Made by a program: the position numbers and the translations under genes. This document shows, one piece after another, positions 43,101-53,166 of a stretch of 64,000 nucleotides of DNA. Each line of letters begins with the position of its first letter. The first letter of the stretch is position 1. Origin of the DNA: Brachionus manjavacas (taxonomy: Eukaryota; Rotifera; Eurotatoria; Ploima; Brachionidae); contig JAHQIY010000005.1 of the NCBI GenBank assembly GCA_019054805.1, positions 5,253,501 through 5,317,500 of the forward strand, in the 5' to 3' direction. The notes under the pieces were generated by a model. The model was not told where the DNA came from. It was given only the letters and a program-made list of their open reading frames with translations, and made no database searches.

Positions 43101-46100
43101 TCTACGCTTCGGATCGGCGCGCGCTCATCATCCACGAGCAAAAAAACTCGGCCGCCGTCCACTTCTACGTCGACGACTTCGACGGACCCGACTACTCCAA
43201 GCCGTACACGTTCACGCTCGCCAACTACACGGACGTGTTCACTGTGCAGCCCATACCGTGCACGGAGTGCGCCAACACGGCCAAACAAAAGTACCAGCTG
43301 ATCAGCACCAAGTTGCTCGACAGAGAGGAGACAAAAGAGTACGCCATCGGCTACACGGCAGTGGACAAGAGTGGCCTGACCACTAGCGGCACGCTGCACT
43401 TGATTGTGGGCGATGTGAACGATCGGGCTCAAAGCGACGCACAAAAAGTGGTCACAATTTTGTCGGTGGAAAAAAACATTCAGCCAAATGCCCACTTGGG
43501 CACTTTGTATGTGCAGGACGAGGACGACTGGGACGTGAGCGCAAAGCAGAGTTCGCAGTGTGTACAAACGACGGGCAGTGCGATTCAACTTGGCGCCCAT
43601 TTGAAAATGGTCGGACCGAGAAGCTTTGACAGTTTTCCCAACGAGCAGCAAATGAGCCTGGAGTGCACGGTCACAGACCAAAGTGACGGCAGTCGAGCCC
43701 TGGCCAAAGTGGACTTCGTCGTCGACAATGTGAACTATGCCGATCTGGTTGATCTGAGTGCTGTGCGCATATTTGGCGTGAGCGCCGAGCGATTCATGCA
43801 AAAGACAACTGTGCAGGATCAGAGTGGCTTGGAAAAATTTCTCGTCAAGCTGGTCGGCTTGTTCGAGCTGAGCGGCCAAAGCGATCTTTTAAAAGTGGTC
43901 ACTGTTCGAAATTATGTCGCCCGATCCAAGCTCTATCCCAAGCCAGCCGACAAAATAGTCGACTTTGACCTGAGTCAATTCGGCGCCGACATCTACTTTT
44001 TTGTGCGCAAGTCCGGCCGCTTGCTGGCCTCGCGTCTCATCTACGACATCATCGCCTCTCAAATCGACATATTCCACACTCACACGCACACAATTCGGCT
44101 GTTGTTCGACGAGTGTCTGAGCGCCGAGTCGGACCTGTGCGCCTCGGGCACCTTTTGCAAGCAAACGTTTGTGCAGAGCCAGCAAACGTTGACAGTGGAC
44201 GCCAACGCTACCAGTTTGGTCGGCATGCGAAATCAGCTGTCGGCCGACTGCTACTGCAAGCTGGAGGTGGCACAGCCGACTTGTTTCAATGGCGGCACTG
44301 TCGTTCAGTCCAAAGTGGGCTTTGGCGACTACTTTTGCAAGTGCGTGGACGGCTTTGAGGGTCCGCGGTGCGAGTTCTTGTCGATTACGTTTAGCTTCAA
44401 TCCGTCGAGTAGGGCGCACTCGTACGCTCTTTTCGAGCCGATCGAGTCGTGCGACCCGCTCAGACTCGAGTTCGAGTTCACCACCGAGCGGTCCAAGGGC
44501 CTGCTGCTCTTCAACGGGCCCATTAACAGAGACGCGCTCTACTTCATCGCAGTCGAGATCATAAACAAAAATTTGCTCGTTCACATCGGGCCCAGCAATG
44601 TGTCGTTTGGCAACGTGGACGTGTCCAATAGGGCATGGCACAAGGTCGACATCAGCTGGTCGCTGGACACCGTCCAGGTCAATTTGGACAATTGTGAGTC
44701 CAAGTTGTTGAGAGTGCTGAATTATGAGGAGATGAAAATGGACTTGATGGGCAGCGATGTGTCGAGGCTGAGTGTGGGCGGAATACCGCCCAACATTTCC
44801 ATCAATCACTACTATTACAATCGGCTGAATGTGTTCGAGTTCGAGGGATGTGTGCGCAATGTGAGAGTGAACGGCGACTTGCGCAATCTCAAGCTTAGGC
44901 CCAATGAGTTTAATTTGGCGCAGAATTTACAACAATGTGATTGTATTTACACGGACAATTGTGTGTCGGTGCTGGCGCCTGTGGTACGCTCCAACGAGTT
45001 TCCGTGGTGGATCATAGTGGTGATTTTGGGCGCCCTGGCTTGTCTTGGTAAGTTTTTTTTTACTCATTCATTTTTTGGTTTATTTTGGCTCTTGTCAATT
45101 TCGCGATCTCTGCATCACATTTTTTCCACTCAAAAATGGTCTTCTAAATTTAATGGTCTCTGATCTTTATTTTTATCTTTATGATCAAAAATTAAATTTT
45201 TTATAATCAGTTTAATTTAGTTTTATTTTTTTCCAACAGTACTGCTATTATAAATTGTTTTTACGTAATTTTACGAAAATTTTAGTAAACTTTAGCAAAT
45301 GTAAAAAGGGCCAAAAAAAACTGAAAAAATGGCGATTTTTAGGAATTTTTCTCTTTTTTTATAGAAAATTAAAATGAAAAAATTGGAAAAAAAAATTACG
45401 AAATTTTACGTAAATTTCTAGTATAAAAAACGGGAAAAAAATCGTTAAAAAAACACAACTACCAAGCAATTATTAATGATCCGACCAGTCACCGTTTTTC
45501 TCAATGACTATTTTAATTACCTAAGAATTAATAACTTTTAAAGGAATATAAAATGAATATCTTTTTTATTAAACAATACCTTTTATGAGTGATCGATGTA
45601 TCTTTTGCAATTAAATGGCGTAATTGTTTTTTCAAATTCTCTAATAGCTGTAATGGGATCACAATAGGCCATTTTTTTCTTACAAAAACTTTTAGCTTAT
45701 TCCACAAAAATTCAATTGTTAATATCTGAAAAATGTTCGATAATGAGTTCAATTTACACCAGGACAATGACCCAAAACATAACTCATTGTTATGTTCATC
45801 TTTTTTAAAAATAAAAAACACATGTTGGGTACTTTATTTACTAAAATTCATCATATAGATAAATAATCTAGTATTAAAAAGATAAAATCACCTTTTATAA
45901 TGATAAATTGAGAAAAACGGTAACTGATCGGATCATTAATAATTGCATTGTAGGAGGAATGGACAATTCATAGAATTTTTTTTCATAGAAAACTTAAGTC
46001 ATAGAAAAATAATTGATAGAATACCTTCATTAATTATTCATAGAAAAAATATTCGTAGAAAAGATTGTCATAGAATTAAATTACATAGAATTAATTTAAA

Positions 46101-49100
46101 GTCAATTGATTAATTAATAAAAAAATAAAATGTTTATCAATTATCTAATTTTGACAACTAAGCAACAATTTTTTTTCTCGACTTATTGATGTTATAGACT
46201 TAATCATTGATCAAATTAGCCAATCCACCCAAAAACAAAATTGTTTAAAAAATCACAAGTTTCTACAGGTTCTTTAAAACAAAGTTGTTCGACGACTGAT
46301 TGAAAATCGCCTACTACCGTATTCTTTGATTTTAGTTAATTTCTATGAGAATTTTTTTCTATAAGTTATATTCTATGAAAAAAAATACTACGAGTTTAAT
46401 TCTATGAGAATTTTTTTCTATTTATTTATTTATTTGATTCAAATTAACCTCCATCAGGTGAAGTAAAAATTAAAATAAAGCTTTTAATAAAATAAAAAAA
46501 AAAAGAGAATTTTTTTCTATGAAAACATCATTCTATGATTTTTGTCTTCTATGAGTTTACATTCTATGAATATTGTTTTCTATGAGATGTCACTTCATCC
46601 ATTGTAGTTGTGTTTTTTTTTCTCGTTATTTTGCTAAAATTTACTAAAATTTACCATTATCCCCGTTTTTTGTACTAAAAATTTAAGTAAAATTTCGTAA
46701 TTTTTTTCTTCAATTTTCTTTTTAATTTTCTATAAAAAAAGAGGAAAATTCCTAAAAATCGCCATTTTTTGATTTTTTTGTGGCCCTTTTTATATTTGCT
46801 AAAATTTACTAAAATTTTCGGAAATTTACGTAAAATTACGTAAAATTTCGTAAAAACAGTTTATCATAACAGTACATTGGTAATTAAGAAAAAAAATAAT
46901 ATCTGATATTCACTTTGCTTTATCCCATTTTCCTCATTTGATATCCGATGGGCTTTTTAATGTGACACTGTTTAATGTCCCTAAGAAATTATGTGTTAAT
47001 TTTTAATGAAAAATTTTCGAAAAATAATTATTTACATTAGCGATTTCGATTCTTTTTTATTTTTAAATAGTTAAAGGAGTTTAATTTTTTTTAATAAATG
47101 GTTATAAAATATGCATTTTATAATTAATGAAATATTTTTAAAGCTAATTTTACTGAAGATACTTCACTTCACACACATATTCTAGATAATGTCCTAGAGA
47201 TTATCTAGATAAATTTTATGATATGTAAATTTTTTTTTTAATTTTAATTTTCCTAGAGAAATTAAAATTAAAATTTAAAAAAGAAGGCTTATTTAAAATA
47301 ATGTTCTATGAGATATTTGAACGTGTTTACTTTTAATTTCAGAGGGGTAGTATCTGAGAAAATATGGTAATTAGACTATGATGCTTTGTCGTGAGACAAT
47401 CATCTAAATCGTCTGTTAATTGCTGGTGATCTATTCTGTTTATTAGAAATCTACCCCAAGAGTAAGATTTGACATTTTCGACCACAAATTCTCATTCTGT
47501 GTACCTGAGAAACCTCGAAGGAACATTTTTTTGTCAAAAACTAATTTTTTCAAAAATTAGCATCAAAATTGACTATAAGTTGTATCCGTTTCGTCTCAAA
47601 ATATCATGATCTCAACAACAACAAAAAAAATCACATTTTTAATTTTTTGAAAAATTAATTAATTGATTTTTTTTAAATTGACATTCTTTGGTTAATATTT
47701 TTTGGCTCAAAAGTCGAAAATAAGAAAAAGTGAGCTCAACTATTTTTTCTGAATTTTGTTCGGTTTCCGATTCTGGGAAAAAAAATTGGAGTTAGGGGGT
47801 AAAATAAGGGCCATTTACTATAACAGTGAAAAAATCTAACAATTTTTTGGTTTTTGGTCAGTTTTAATGGTCATAGCTTCTTTTTTAAAAAAAATAAAAA
47901 CACTTTTTTGTAGCTTAGAAAAAGAGCTTTAAAAATCTGTATTATAATAATTTAAAAAATAAACTAAATAATGAGATTTTTAGACCAAAAGGAAACAACT
48001 AATAATTTCGAGGCTAATCTTTGAAAGAGTTTATTTTTGATGCTAAAATTAATCGTCGAATTAATAGTTGTGAATAATTTTTATGTAACATGCTTTACAT
48101 GCTATGAAGATTTATAAAAATAAAAAATAAAATTTTTTCACTTCAAAATCAATTTTAAATTCAAACGTATCAACTCATTTTTTTTTAAATTTATTTTGAA
48201 ATTTTTTTATTCAAAAATTATGGTAGGAAAGATCAATCTTTTCATTTTATTACTTATTTGAAATTTAATATTTGAATTTCATTTTTAAATTTCATATTTA
48301 ATGCTAAATAAATTAATTTGAAGATCGATTTTAACATCTGAAGATAAGCACTTTGAATTGATCATCAACTTCAAGATACCCAAAAAAATTATTTTTTTGA
48401 GCCCCCTAAAAATTGTCTCTTCAAGGTTTTAAAATGTGCAGAATTAGAATTTGTATTGAAAAATATTAAAAGACAAAAACAAAAGATTTTTTAAAAAGTC
48501 GAATTAAATTTTAAAGATGATTTTTGAATCTAAAACCTGTGGTCCATAGATCACGAAATTGACAAGACCCTTTTTTTTTAATGTCAAAAAATGAAAAAAA
48601 CATCATATTTAGTTTTGATATTGGTTCTTATATTTTGTTGCCGTAAAAATAAAAAACAGCCTCAGGTGGAGAAACCGCCTGTTGTCGAACTAGACGAGGC
48701 TGAGAGAGAAAATTTAATAAACTATAAAATAGAAGGTGGTCAAGAAAAAGATGAGGTAAAACTCGTACAAAAATCGCTATTTTATTTTTGTTTTGATTTT
48801 ACTGCTTGTTTGCTCTTTGCCGGGATTTTACGGCTCTTGTTGATCAACTAATCACTTAAATTTAATTTTCTTGTCTAGCTCTTATACTTGGCTTAGCTGT
48901 GTGCACAGTTCGCCGCAAGGACAATCAAAAAAAAATTCTTCATATGTTTCCAGACGATGACATACGAGAGACTATTATAAATTATGCTGATGGTGCTGGC
49001 GAGGAAAACACGGTAAAGCTCACTTGATTTTGTGTTAATTAACCGCTTTGTGCTGCTAATAGCTTCTAATTTACAAAATGATTTTTAAAAAAATTTATTT

Positions 49101-49453
49101 TTATTTTTTAAAAGGAAAATTTTAACATTGGTGTGATGAAAAAGCCAGTCGGTCCAATAGTGCAGACAGTCAATACAACGATGTCAAGTGGTGCAAATCA
49201 GCAGCAGCAGCAGGAATTGGATTGCAATGACCAAAATATGATTTTTGCCTACGAAGGCGAAGGTAGTGATGTCGGATCGCTTAGCTCAGTCGGCTCCAAT
49301 TGCGACGAGAAAGACATTGACTTGGAGTACTTAGGTCAATGGGGACCTAAGTTTGTCAAGTTGGCAAGCATTTATACCCGCGCCGACGATCCAAATGCCG
49401 ACTATCAAAATCAAGGCTACGAGTACAACGATGACTACAGAGGTCCACGATAA
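40149..49453 (+). CDS. Classical (nonchordate-type) cadherin
   Basis: Exons: 40149-40268; 40334-45047; either 48613-48755 or 48879-49012; 49115-49453. Both isoforms keep frame (1771 or 1768 residues). It is a calcium-dependent cell adhesion receptor that links to the actin cortex through catenins. A hydrophobic signal peptide follows a short N-terminal extension (MHLVLSVLVLLSPVALCQ; a second ATG at 40185 may be used). About nine cadherin repeats follow, with DVNDNVPVF, DINDNEPVF and NINDNAPHL linkers. Then come a nonchordate-type membrane-proximal region, a Cys-rich EGF-like domain (CFNGGTVV...CKCVDGFEGPRCEF), a laminin-G domain (about 44390-44930), and a membrane span beginning FPWWIIVVILGALACL. 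The tail carries p120-type and beta-catenin-type sites (FAYEGEGSDVGSLSSVGS, LGQWGPKFVKLASIY). The layout resembles Drosophila DE-cadherin. The large exon is strikingly GC-rich against its surroundings. Confidence 0.95.
45242..46872. mobile_element. 1.6-kb foldback element with long inverted arms
   Basis: The left arm (45242-45460) and right arm (about 46605-46872) are inverted copies of about 220-265 bp. They begin CTGCTATTATAAATTG and CTGTTATGATAAACTG after a TA on each side (45240-45241, 46873-46874). Arms carry repeated TTTACGTAAA-like words and a shared TGGCGATTTTTAGGAATTT block. Inside, the left half contains many CATAGAA words (45970-46090) and the right half the inverse TTCTATG words (46340-46590), so the symmetry extends inwards. 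No transposase of its own is visible. A smaller element is inserted in the left part. Confidence 0.75.
45462..45950. mobile_element. 489-bp Tc1/mariner-like element, internally rearranged
   Basis: Terminal inverted repeats of about 44 bp (CCAAGCAATTATTAATGATC at the left; CAATGCAATTATTAATGATC read inward from the right), continuing through ACCGTTTTTCTCAAT and flanked by TA on both sides. The interior holds transposase fragments in opposite orientations. The plus strand near 45755-45785 reads HQDNDPKHNS, the Tc1 catalytic block. The minus strand at 45600-45725 reads EFLWNKLKVFVRKKWP, the C-terminal block that should follow it on the same strand. It is a dead, partly inverted copy nested in the foldback element. 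Confidence 0.75.
48613..48755 (+). other. Cadherin alternative exon 3a
   Basis: 143 nt, entry phase 1, exit phase 0. It encodes the second half of the membrane span and juxtamembrane tail: VLILVLIFCCRKNKKQPQ, then an acidic DEAERENLINYKIEGGQE stretch comparable to the DNVxxYDEEGGGEED region of classical cadherins. Acceptor TATTTAG, donor GAG/GTAAAA. Confidence 0.85.
48879..49012 (+). other. Cadherin alternative exon 3b
   Basis: 134 nt, entry phase 1, exit phase 0, 123 bp after exon 3a. It encodes the same part with different sequence: ALILGLAVCTVRRKDNQK, then FPDDDIRETIINYADGAGEE, aligning with exon 3a from the membrane span to the acidic end. Joining 3a to 3b shifts frame and meets TAG within a few codons; skipping both also shifts frame. 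Donor ACG/GTAAAG. Confidence 0.85.
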
Positions 49454-49625
49454 ATGAAGACTTTTTTCTAGATATATTAGGAGCTTTTTGTTTAGAATTC
49501 CATTCATTTTTTTCTTAGAAAAAAATTAAGATGTGTTTATATTTATTCTTTAACAGTTATTGGTTTTATAAAAGCAGTTTTGTTCAGAGGGAGAAAGAGA
49601 GAGAGGACCTCGATTCATGCATTAG

Positions 49626-49631
49626 AATAAA
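49626..49631 (+). terminator. Candidate polyadenylation signal of the cadherin gene
   Basis: AATAAA about 170 bp after the cadherin stop, followed by a T-rich stretch. Others lie further on (near 49.82 kb). Confidence 0.4.
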
Positions 49632-50626
49632 GAGTAAATGTTCTTTTTTTTAAAAAAAGAAAATATTTCAATTTTTTTTTAAGTAACCTCTCACCTTAAA
49701 AGTCTTAAGTGTACTTATCTGTTATTTTGTACTATTTTTTTTAAATTTAAATTTGATATTTTTTTTATTTTTTTTTCTGGGTTTTTGATAGTCTATATAT
49801 AATACTTCTTTTTCTAATAAAATGTAAAAATTAAATTTCTGTTTATTTTTTATTTGTATGTCTTTATCGATACAAAGCTCACTTAGATTGAAAATAAAAA
49901 ACCTATAAAAAAAAGCTCAAAAGTTTTCAACTAAAGTAATTTAGAATTGAATATTGCAAAAATTGTCTCACATACCAACAAGTCCCAAAATAAACATCAA
50001 ATCATAAAAAAAAGGTCTTGGACTTGACTTGAGATTTGTGACTTTAAAAAAATTCTGGTTGCAACTCAAAAGTTTCTGACTCTATTACAGCAGAGCAACT
50101 TGTATTTGTCAAGTTTGTTTGTAATAAATATTTCAAATTTGAAAAAAGAGGAAAGCCGCGTGTAATTTTGCAAATGATAAAATTACGCATTTAAAGTATT
50201 TTGAGAATTTTTGAAATTTTGAAATCGTCCTTCATTTGATCTAGAATTTTAGTTTAACAAAAATATCCAACTTGCTAGTAAATTGGCATTTTTTCTAAAA
50301 GTAAAGTTCTTTTACGGTAAAAACGAGTAAAATAATACCTTTTTATCAATATCTTAAAACATCTTAATATCTTTTTAGAGAAATTTACATCACATATTGA
50401 ACCAGTTGCAATTTTTTTTGCATAATAAAAGGAAAAATTCGATATCAGAATAAGAATAAGCCACAGCGAGCAGGCTTGCGGAGACGACTTACAAAGGCAG
50501 TCATCAATGGGACTTGCGTTACATCTAAATGAGTTTATGGAAGTAATGAGTTTACAAAAATTTGGAAAATAGGATACAAGGAAAGAATAAATTAGAAATG
50601 AGATGGTCAAATTGTTTGCGCTTGAA
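49632..50626. other. Intergenic, AT-rich
   Basis: No gene seen. It contains an AAGTC/GACTT-rich cluster (50010-50130) and, at about 50440-50540, an inverse copy of the repeat 3' end described at 30.6-30.7 kb. Confidence 0.5.
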
Positions 50627-50634
50627 TTACAAAA

Positions 50635-51303
50635 GGCTATTGCTAAAACAAAGATCACCTTTTTTTTACTAAAACACGAGCCAAGAAGGAATAATAAAAG
50701 TTCAAGTGTTTTCCAGGAAAAAATTTTATGCTCTTTAACGCAAAATTGAGACCTAAGCCGTAGGACTTTAAGTAAAAAAGTTTAAGTTTAAAATAATTCG
50801 TTCGTAGACTAACTTTATTTAATTTTTTAAATGATTTAAGGTAATGACTAGCCTTTATTGATAATTTTTAACTTGGAGGACTACTATTCCGGAAATGTTA
50901 GTTTTACAAAAGTAATTGGATTAGTTTTTTCCGGTGGTCCGTAATCCTAAACCCTGGAAATTTGGCATTTGAACGGTTGTGCAGTTCGAAGGAAAAATCC
51001 TTGAGCTAAGCTCTAAATTGTGTTTGAAAGAAGACAAAAAGTTGCACCAGAACAGTGGTGGGCGCCGGAAGAGGAGCCTTCGGTTCTGGTTAAAAAGAGT
51101 GAACCTTAAATTTTTTTGTTCTTTTTTATTTGAAAGATCTGTGCAGCAAAAACTAAAAGTCCTTCGGCTTAGGGTCTAAATTTCGCGTTAAAGAGCATAA
51201 AATTTTGTCCTGGAAAACACCTGAACTTTTATCATTCCTTCATTCTTTAACGGGTTGTCCGTGTTTTAGTAAAAAACAGGTGATCTGTGTTTTAGCAATA
51301 ACC
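50635..51303. mobile_element. 669-bp MITE with 8-bp target duplication
   Basis: Long terminal inverted repeats of about 130 bp: the left starts GGCTATTGCTAAAACA, the right, read inward, GGTTATTGCTAAAACA. They share TTTTCCAGGA and ATTTTATGCTCTTTAACGC further in. The element is flanked by TTACAAAA on both sides (50627-50634 and 51304-51311), a perfect 8-bp duplication. The 8-bp size points to hAT, P or Merlin-like machinery. The interior has no transposase; the 66-codon frame inside has no recognised features. Confidence 0.85.
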
Positions 51304-51311
51304 TTACAAAA

Positions 51312-53166
51312 TGCTTACATTATTTACTTTGAAATATTATTTTATTTTAAAAATCGCACTTTTTCGATGTATTTTCAACAGTAGAGTTTGTAATTTAAAC
51401 AAAAAAATTAAATCTGATTAATTATTCATGCCAAATAATAAAAAATAAAAAGAACTGAAAAAATAAATCGAAAATTATTAAAACTAGAAAATGTGTTGAT
51501 TATTCTTAAATTTATCAGATAGCAGGAAATATTTCTAACGCTGAAGATAATCAATTTGGTGACCATCGTTGTTAAATAATAATTTTTTTAATAAAGTTTT
51601 TTATTCTTAATTCTTGATGGCATCGAATTTCTAAGTAAAGCTAAAAATCTCAAGAAATTCTAAGAATTTTTAATCTTTCTAACAAAATTTCCAAACAAAC
51701 AAATCAAAAAAAGAATTTAAAATTAAAAATAGCTCTTAGCTAAAATTTGGAATAATTAAGATTTTAAAGCGTCGTTTATCAAATAAAATAAAATAAATTA
51801 CAGTGCTTTTAAGTAAACTGGTTCTTAAGGTTTTAAAAAATCAAATAATCGAATAAAAACCAATTAAGAAAAAAATTAATTTAAGTGCCCACATTTTTTT
51901 GTAAAAAAAGGTCTTTAAAATTAGCAATTTTTTAGCTTCTTAGAAAATGATAGAGCTTTAATTCAATTTTTTACTAATTAATTTAAAATAAAATTTTAGA
52001 TATCGGATAATGCTGCGAATTTTCATTAAATTAAAATTTTTAAATTTAGAATTCAATTTAAGATGAAAAAAAGCTAAAAAAAATCGTTGGTTAACTTTAG
52101 AATAAAGTTATTTTATTTTTATATTATCAAACTTTTTCGATTTATAAAAAAAGAAAAATTTAATTCCTAAAAAGGTCTAAAATAATTAAAAAAGATAAAT
52201 TTATAATTGAAGTTATGTGCGAGTTTTGAAGCTTTTTTTAAATTGTTTTACAAACTATCTCATTTTTAAATGTCCACTTTTTTGAAAAAAATCTTAATAT
52301 CCTTGAGCAATTTTAATTAGCATGAAAAATGTGTTAATATGTTGTGTTAACAAATCGGTGTCTATGGATACCACGTATTTTTTCTCTTTTATGTAATAAA
52401 AAAATATTTTGAATTGCTTTTTTAATAAAATATTTAACTAAACAATTTTTTTACAATTTTTTCAGGTTTAGAACACTATTTATAAAGGTTTTCTTATTTT
52501 CTTTAAAAGTAAACTTATTTAACCATAAATAATAGGTTGATTGTTTTTCTTAGAAGAAGTATGGTTAAAAAATAAGATCTTGCTTTTTACCTGGCCATTC
52601 AATAGATTAAAAAAGTTAACTAAAAAAAAGATAAACTAATTTTAGTTAATCCTCTTATTTTATTTTACGTGCAGATTTTAAACCAAAAAAGATTTAGTAA
52701 GAAATTCAATGAGAATCTTTTGAACGTGTTTCGAGTCTATTATCCCCATTCGAAGCAATTAAGAAATAGAACTGTTTATTTAAATTTTAACTTTGCACAG
52801 ATTCAATATTTATAAATTACTTGTTTATATAAATAAAATTATTTTTTCAAATATTTAGAATTTGTTTGTCGCTGGGAGAAAAAGTTTTATTTTCTCTAAA
52901 GAAAAACATCAAATTGTCAAAAATAAGAATTACTAAATATTCAAAATATCTTTAAGTTTTAAAGAAATAGCTCAGGTAATGTTTAACATAAAATTTATAA
53001 ATTAATTTTTTAGTCCGCGATGATGATCGACTAAATAAAATAGCTTTGAAAAAATACTATTTATCAATTTATTTATTTAGAATTTAAAACGATAATTTTT
53101 TTAGATTTAAAAAAATGAGAAGTTTAATTTTTTAGTCCAAAATTAAAAAAAAAGAAACAACTTCTA
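51312..53166. other. Intergenic, AT-rich
   Basis: No coding frame or structured element seen. A possible acceptor (TTTTTTAG) about 35 bp upstream of the next ATG allows a 5' untranslated exon of the following gene somewhere in this stretch. Confidence 0.5.

Larger units (their letters stand above)
45048..48612 (+). other. Cadherin intron 2 (before alternative exons)
   Basis: 3565 bp, donor GTAAGT, acceptor TATTTAG. It is strongly AT-rich, in abrupt contrast to the GC-rich exon. It hosts the foldback element 45242-46872. The remaining 1.7 kb shows no coding frame. Confidence 0.8.

Noticed and set aside
40505..44809. Long open frames antisense to, or in other frames of, the cadherin exon (up to 306 codons)
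   Set aside because: They follow from the high GC content and codon-third-position bias of the real frame. They have no family motifs, and their boundaries ignore splice signals.
45528..45821. 97-codon minus-strand frame as an intact host gene inside the cadherin intron
   Set aside because: It is the C-terminal block of a Tc1/mariner transposase joined to an inverted segment; it lies between terminal repeats of a transposon.
48591..48851. 86-codon frame read as a separate small membrane protein
   Set aside because: It is the read-through of cadherin exon 3a into its flanking introns; the acceptor, donor and homology to exon 3b explain it.
50275..50658. 127-codon minus-strand frame
   Set aside because: It overlaps the interspersed repeat at 50.44 kb and runs into the MITE arm; no family features.
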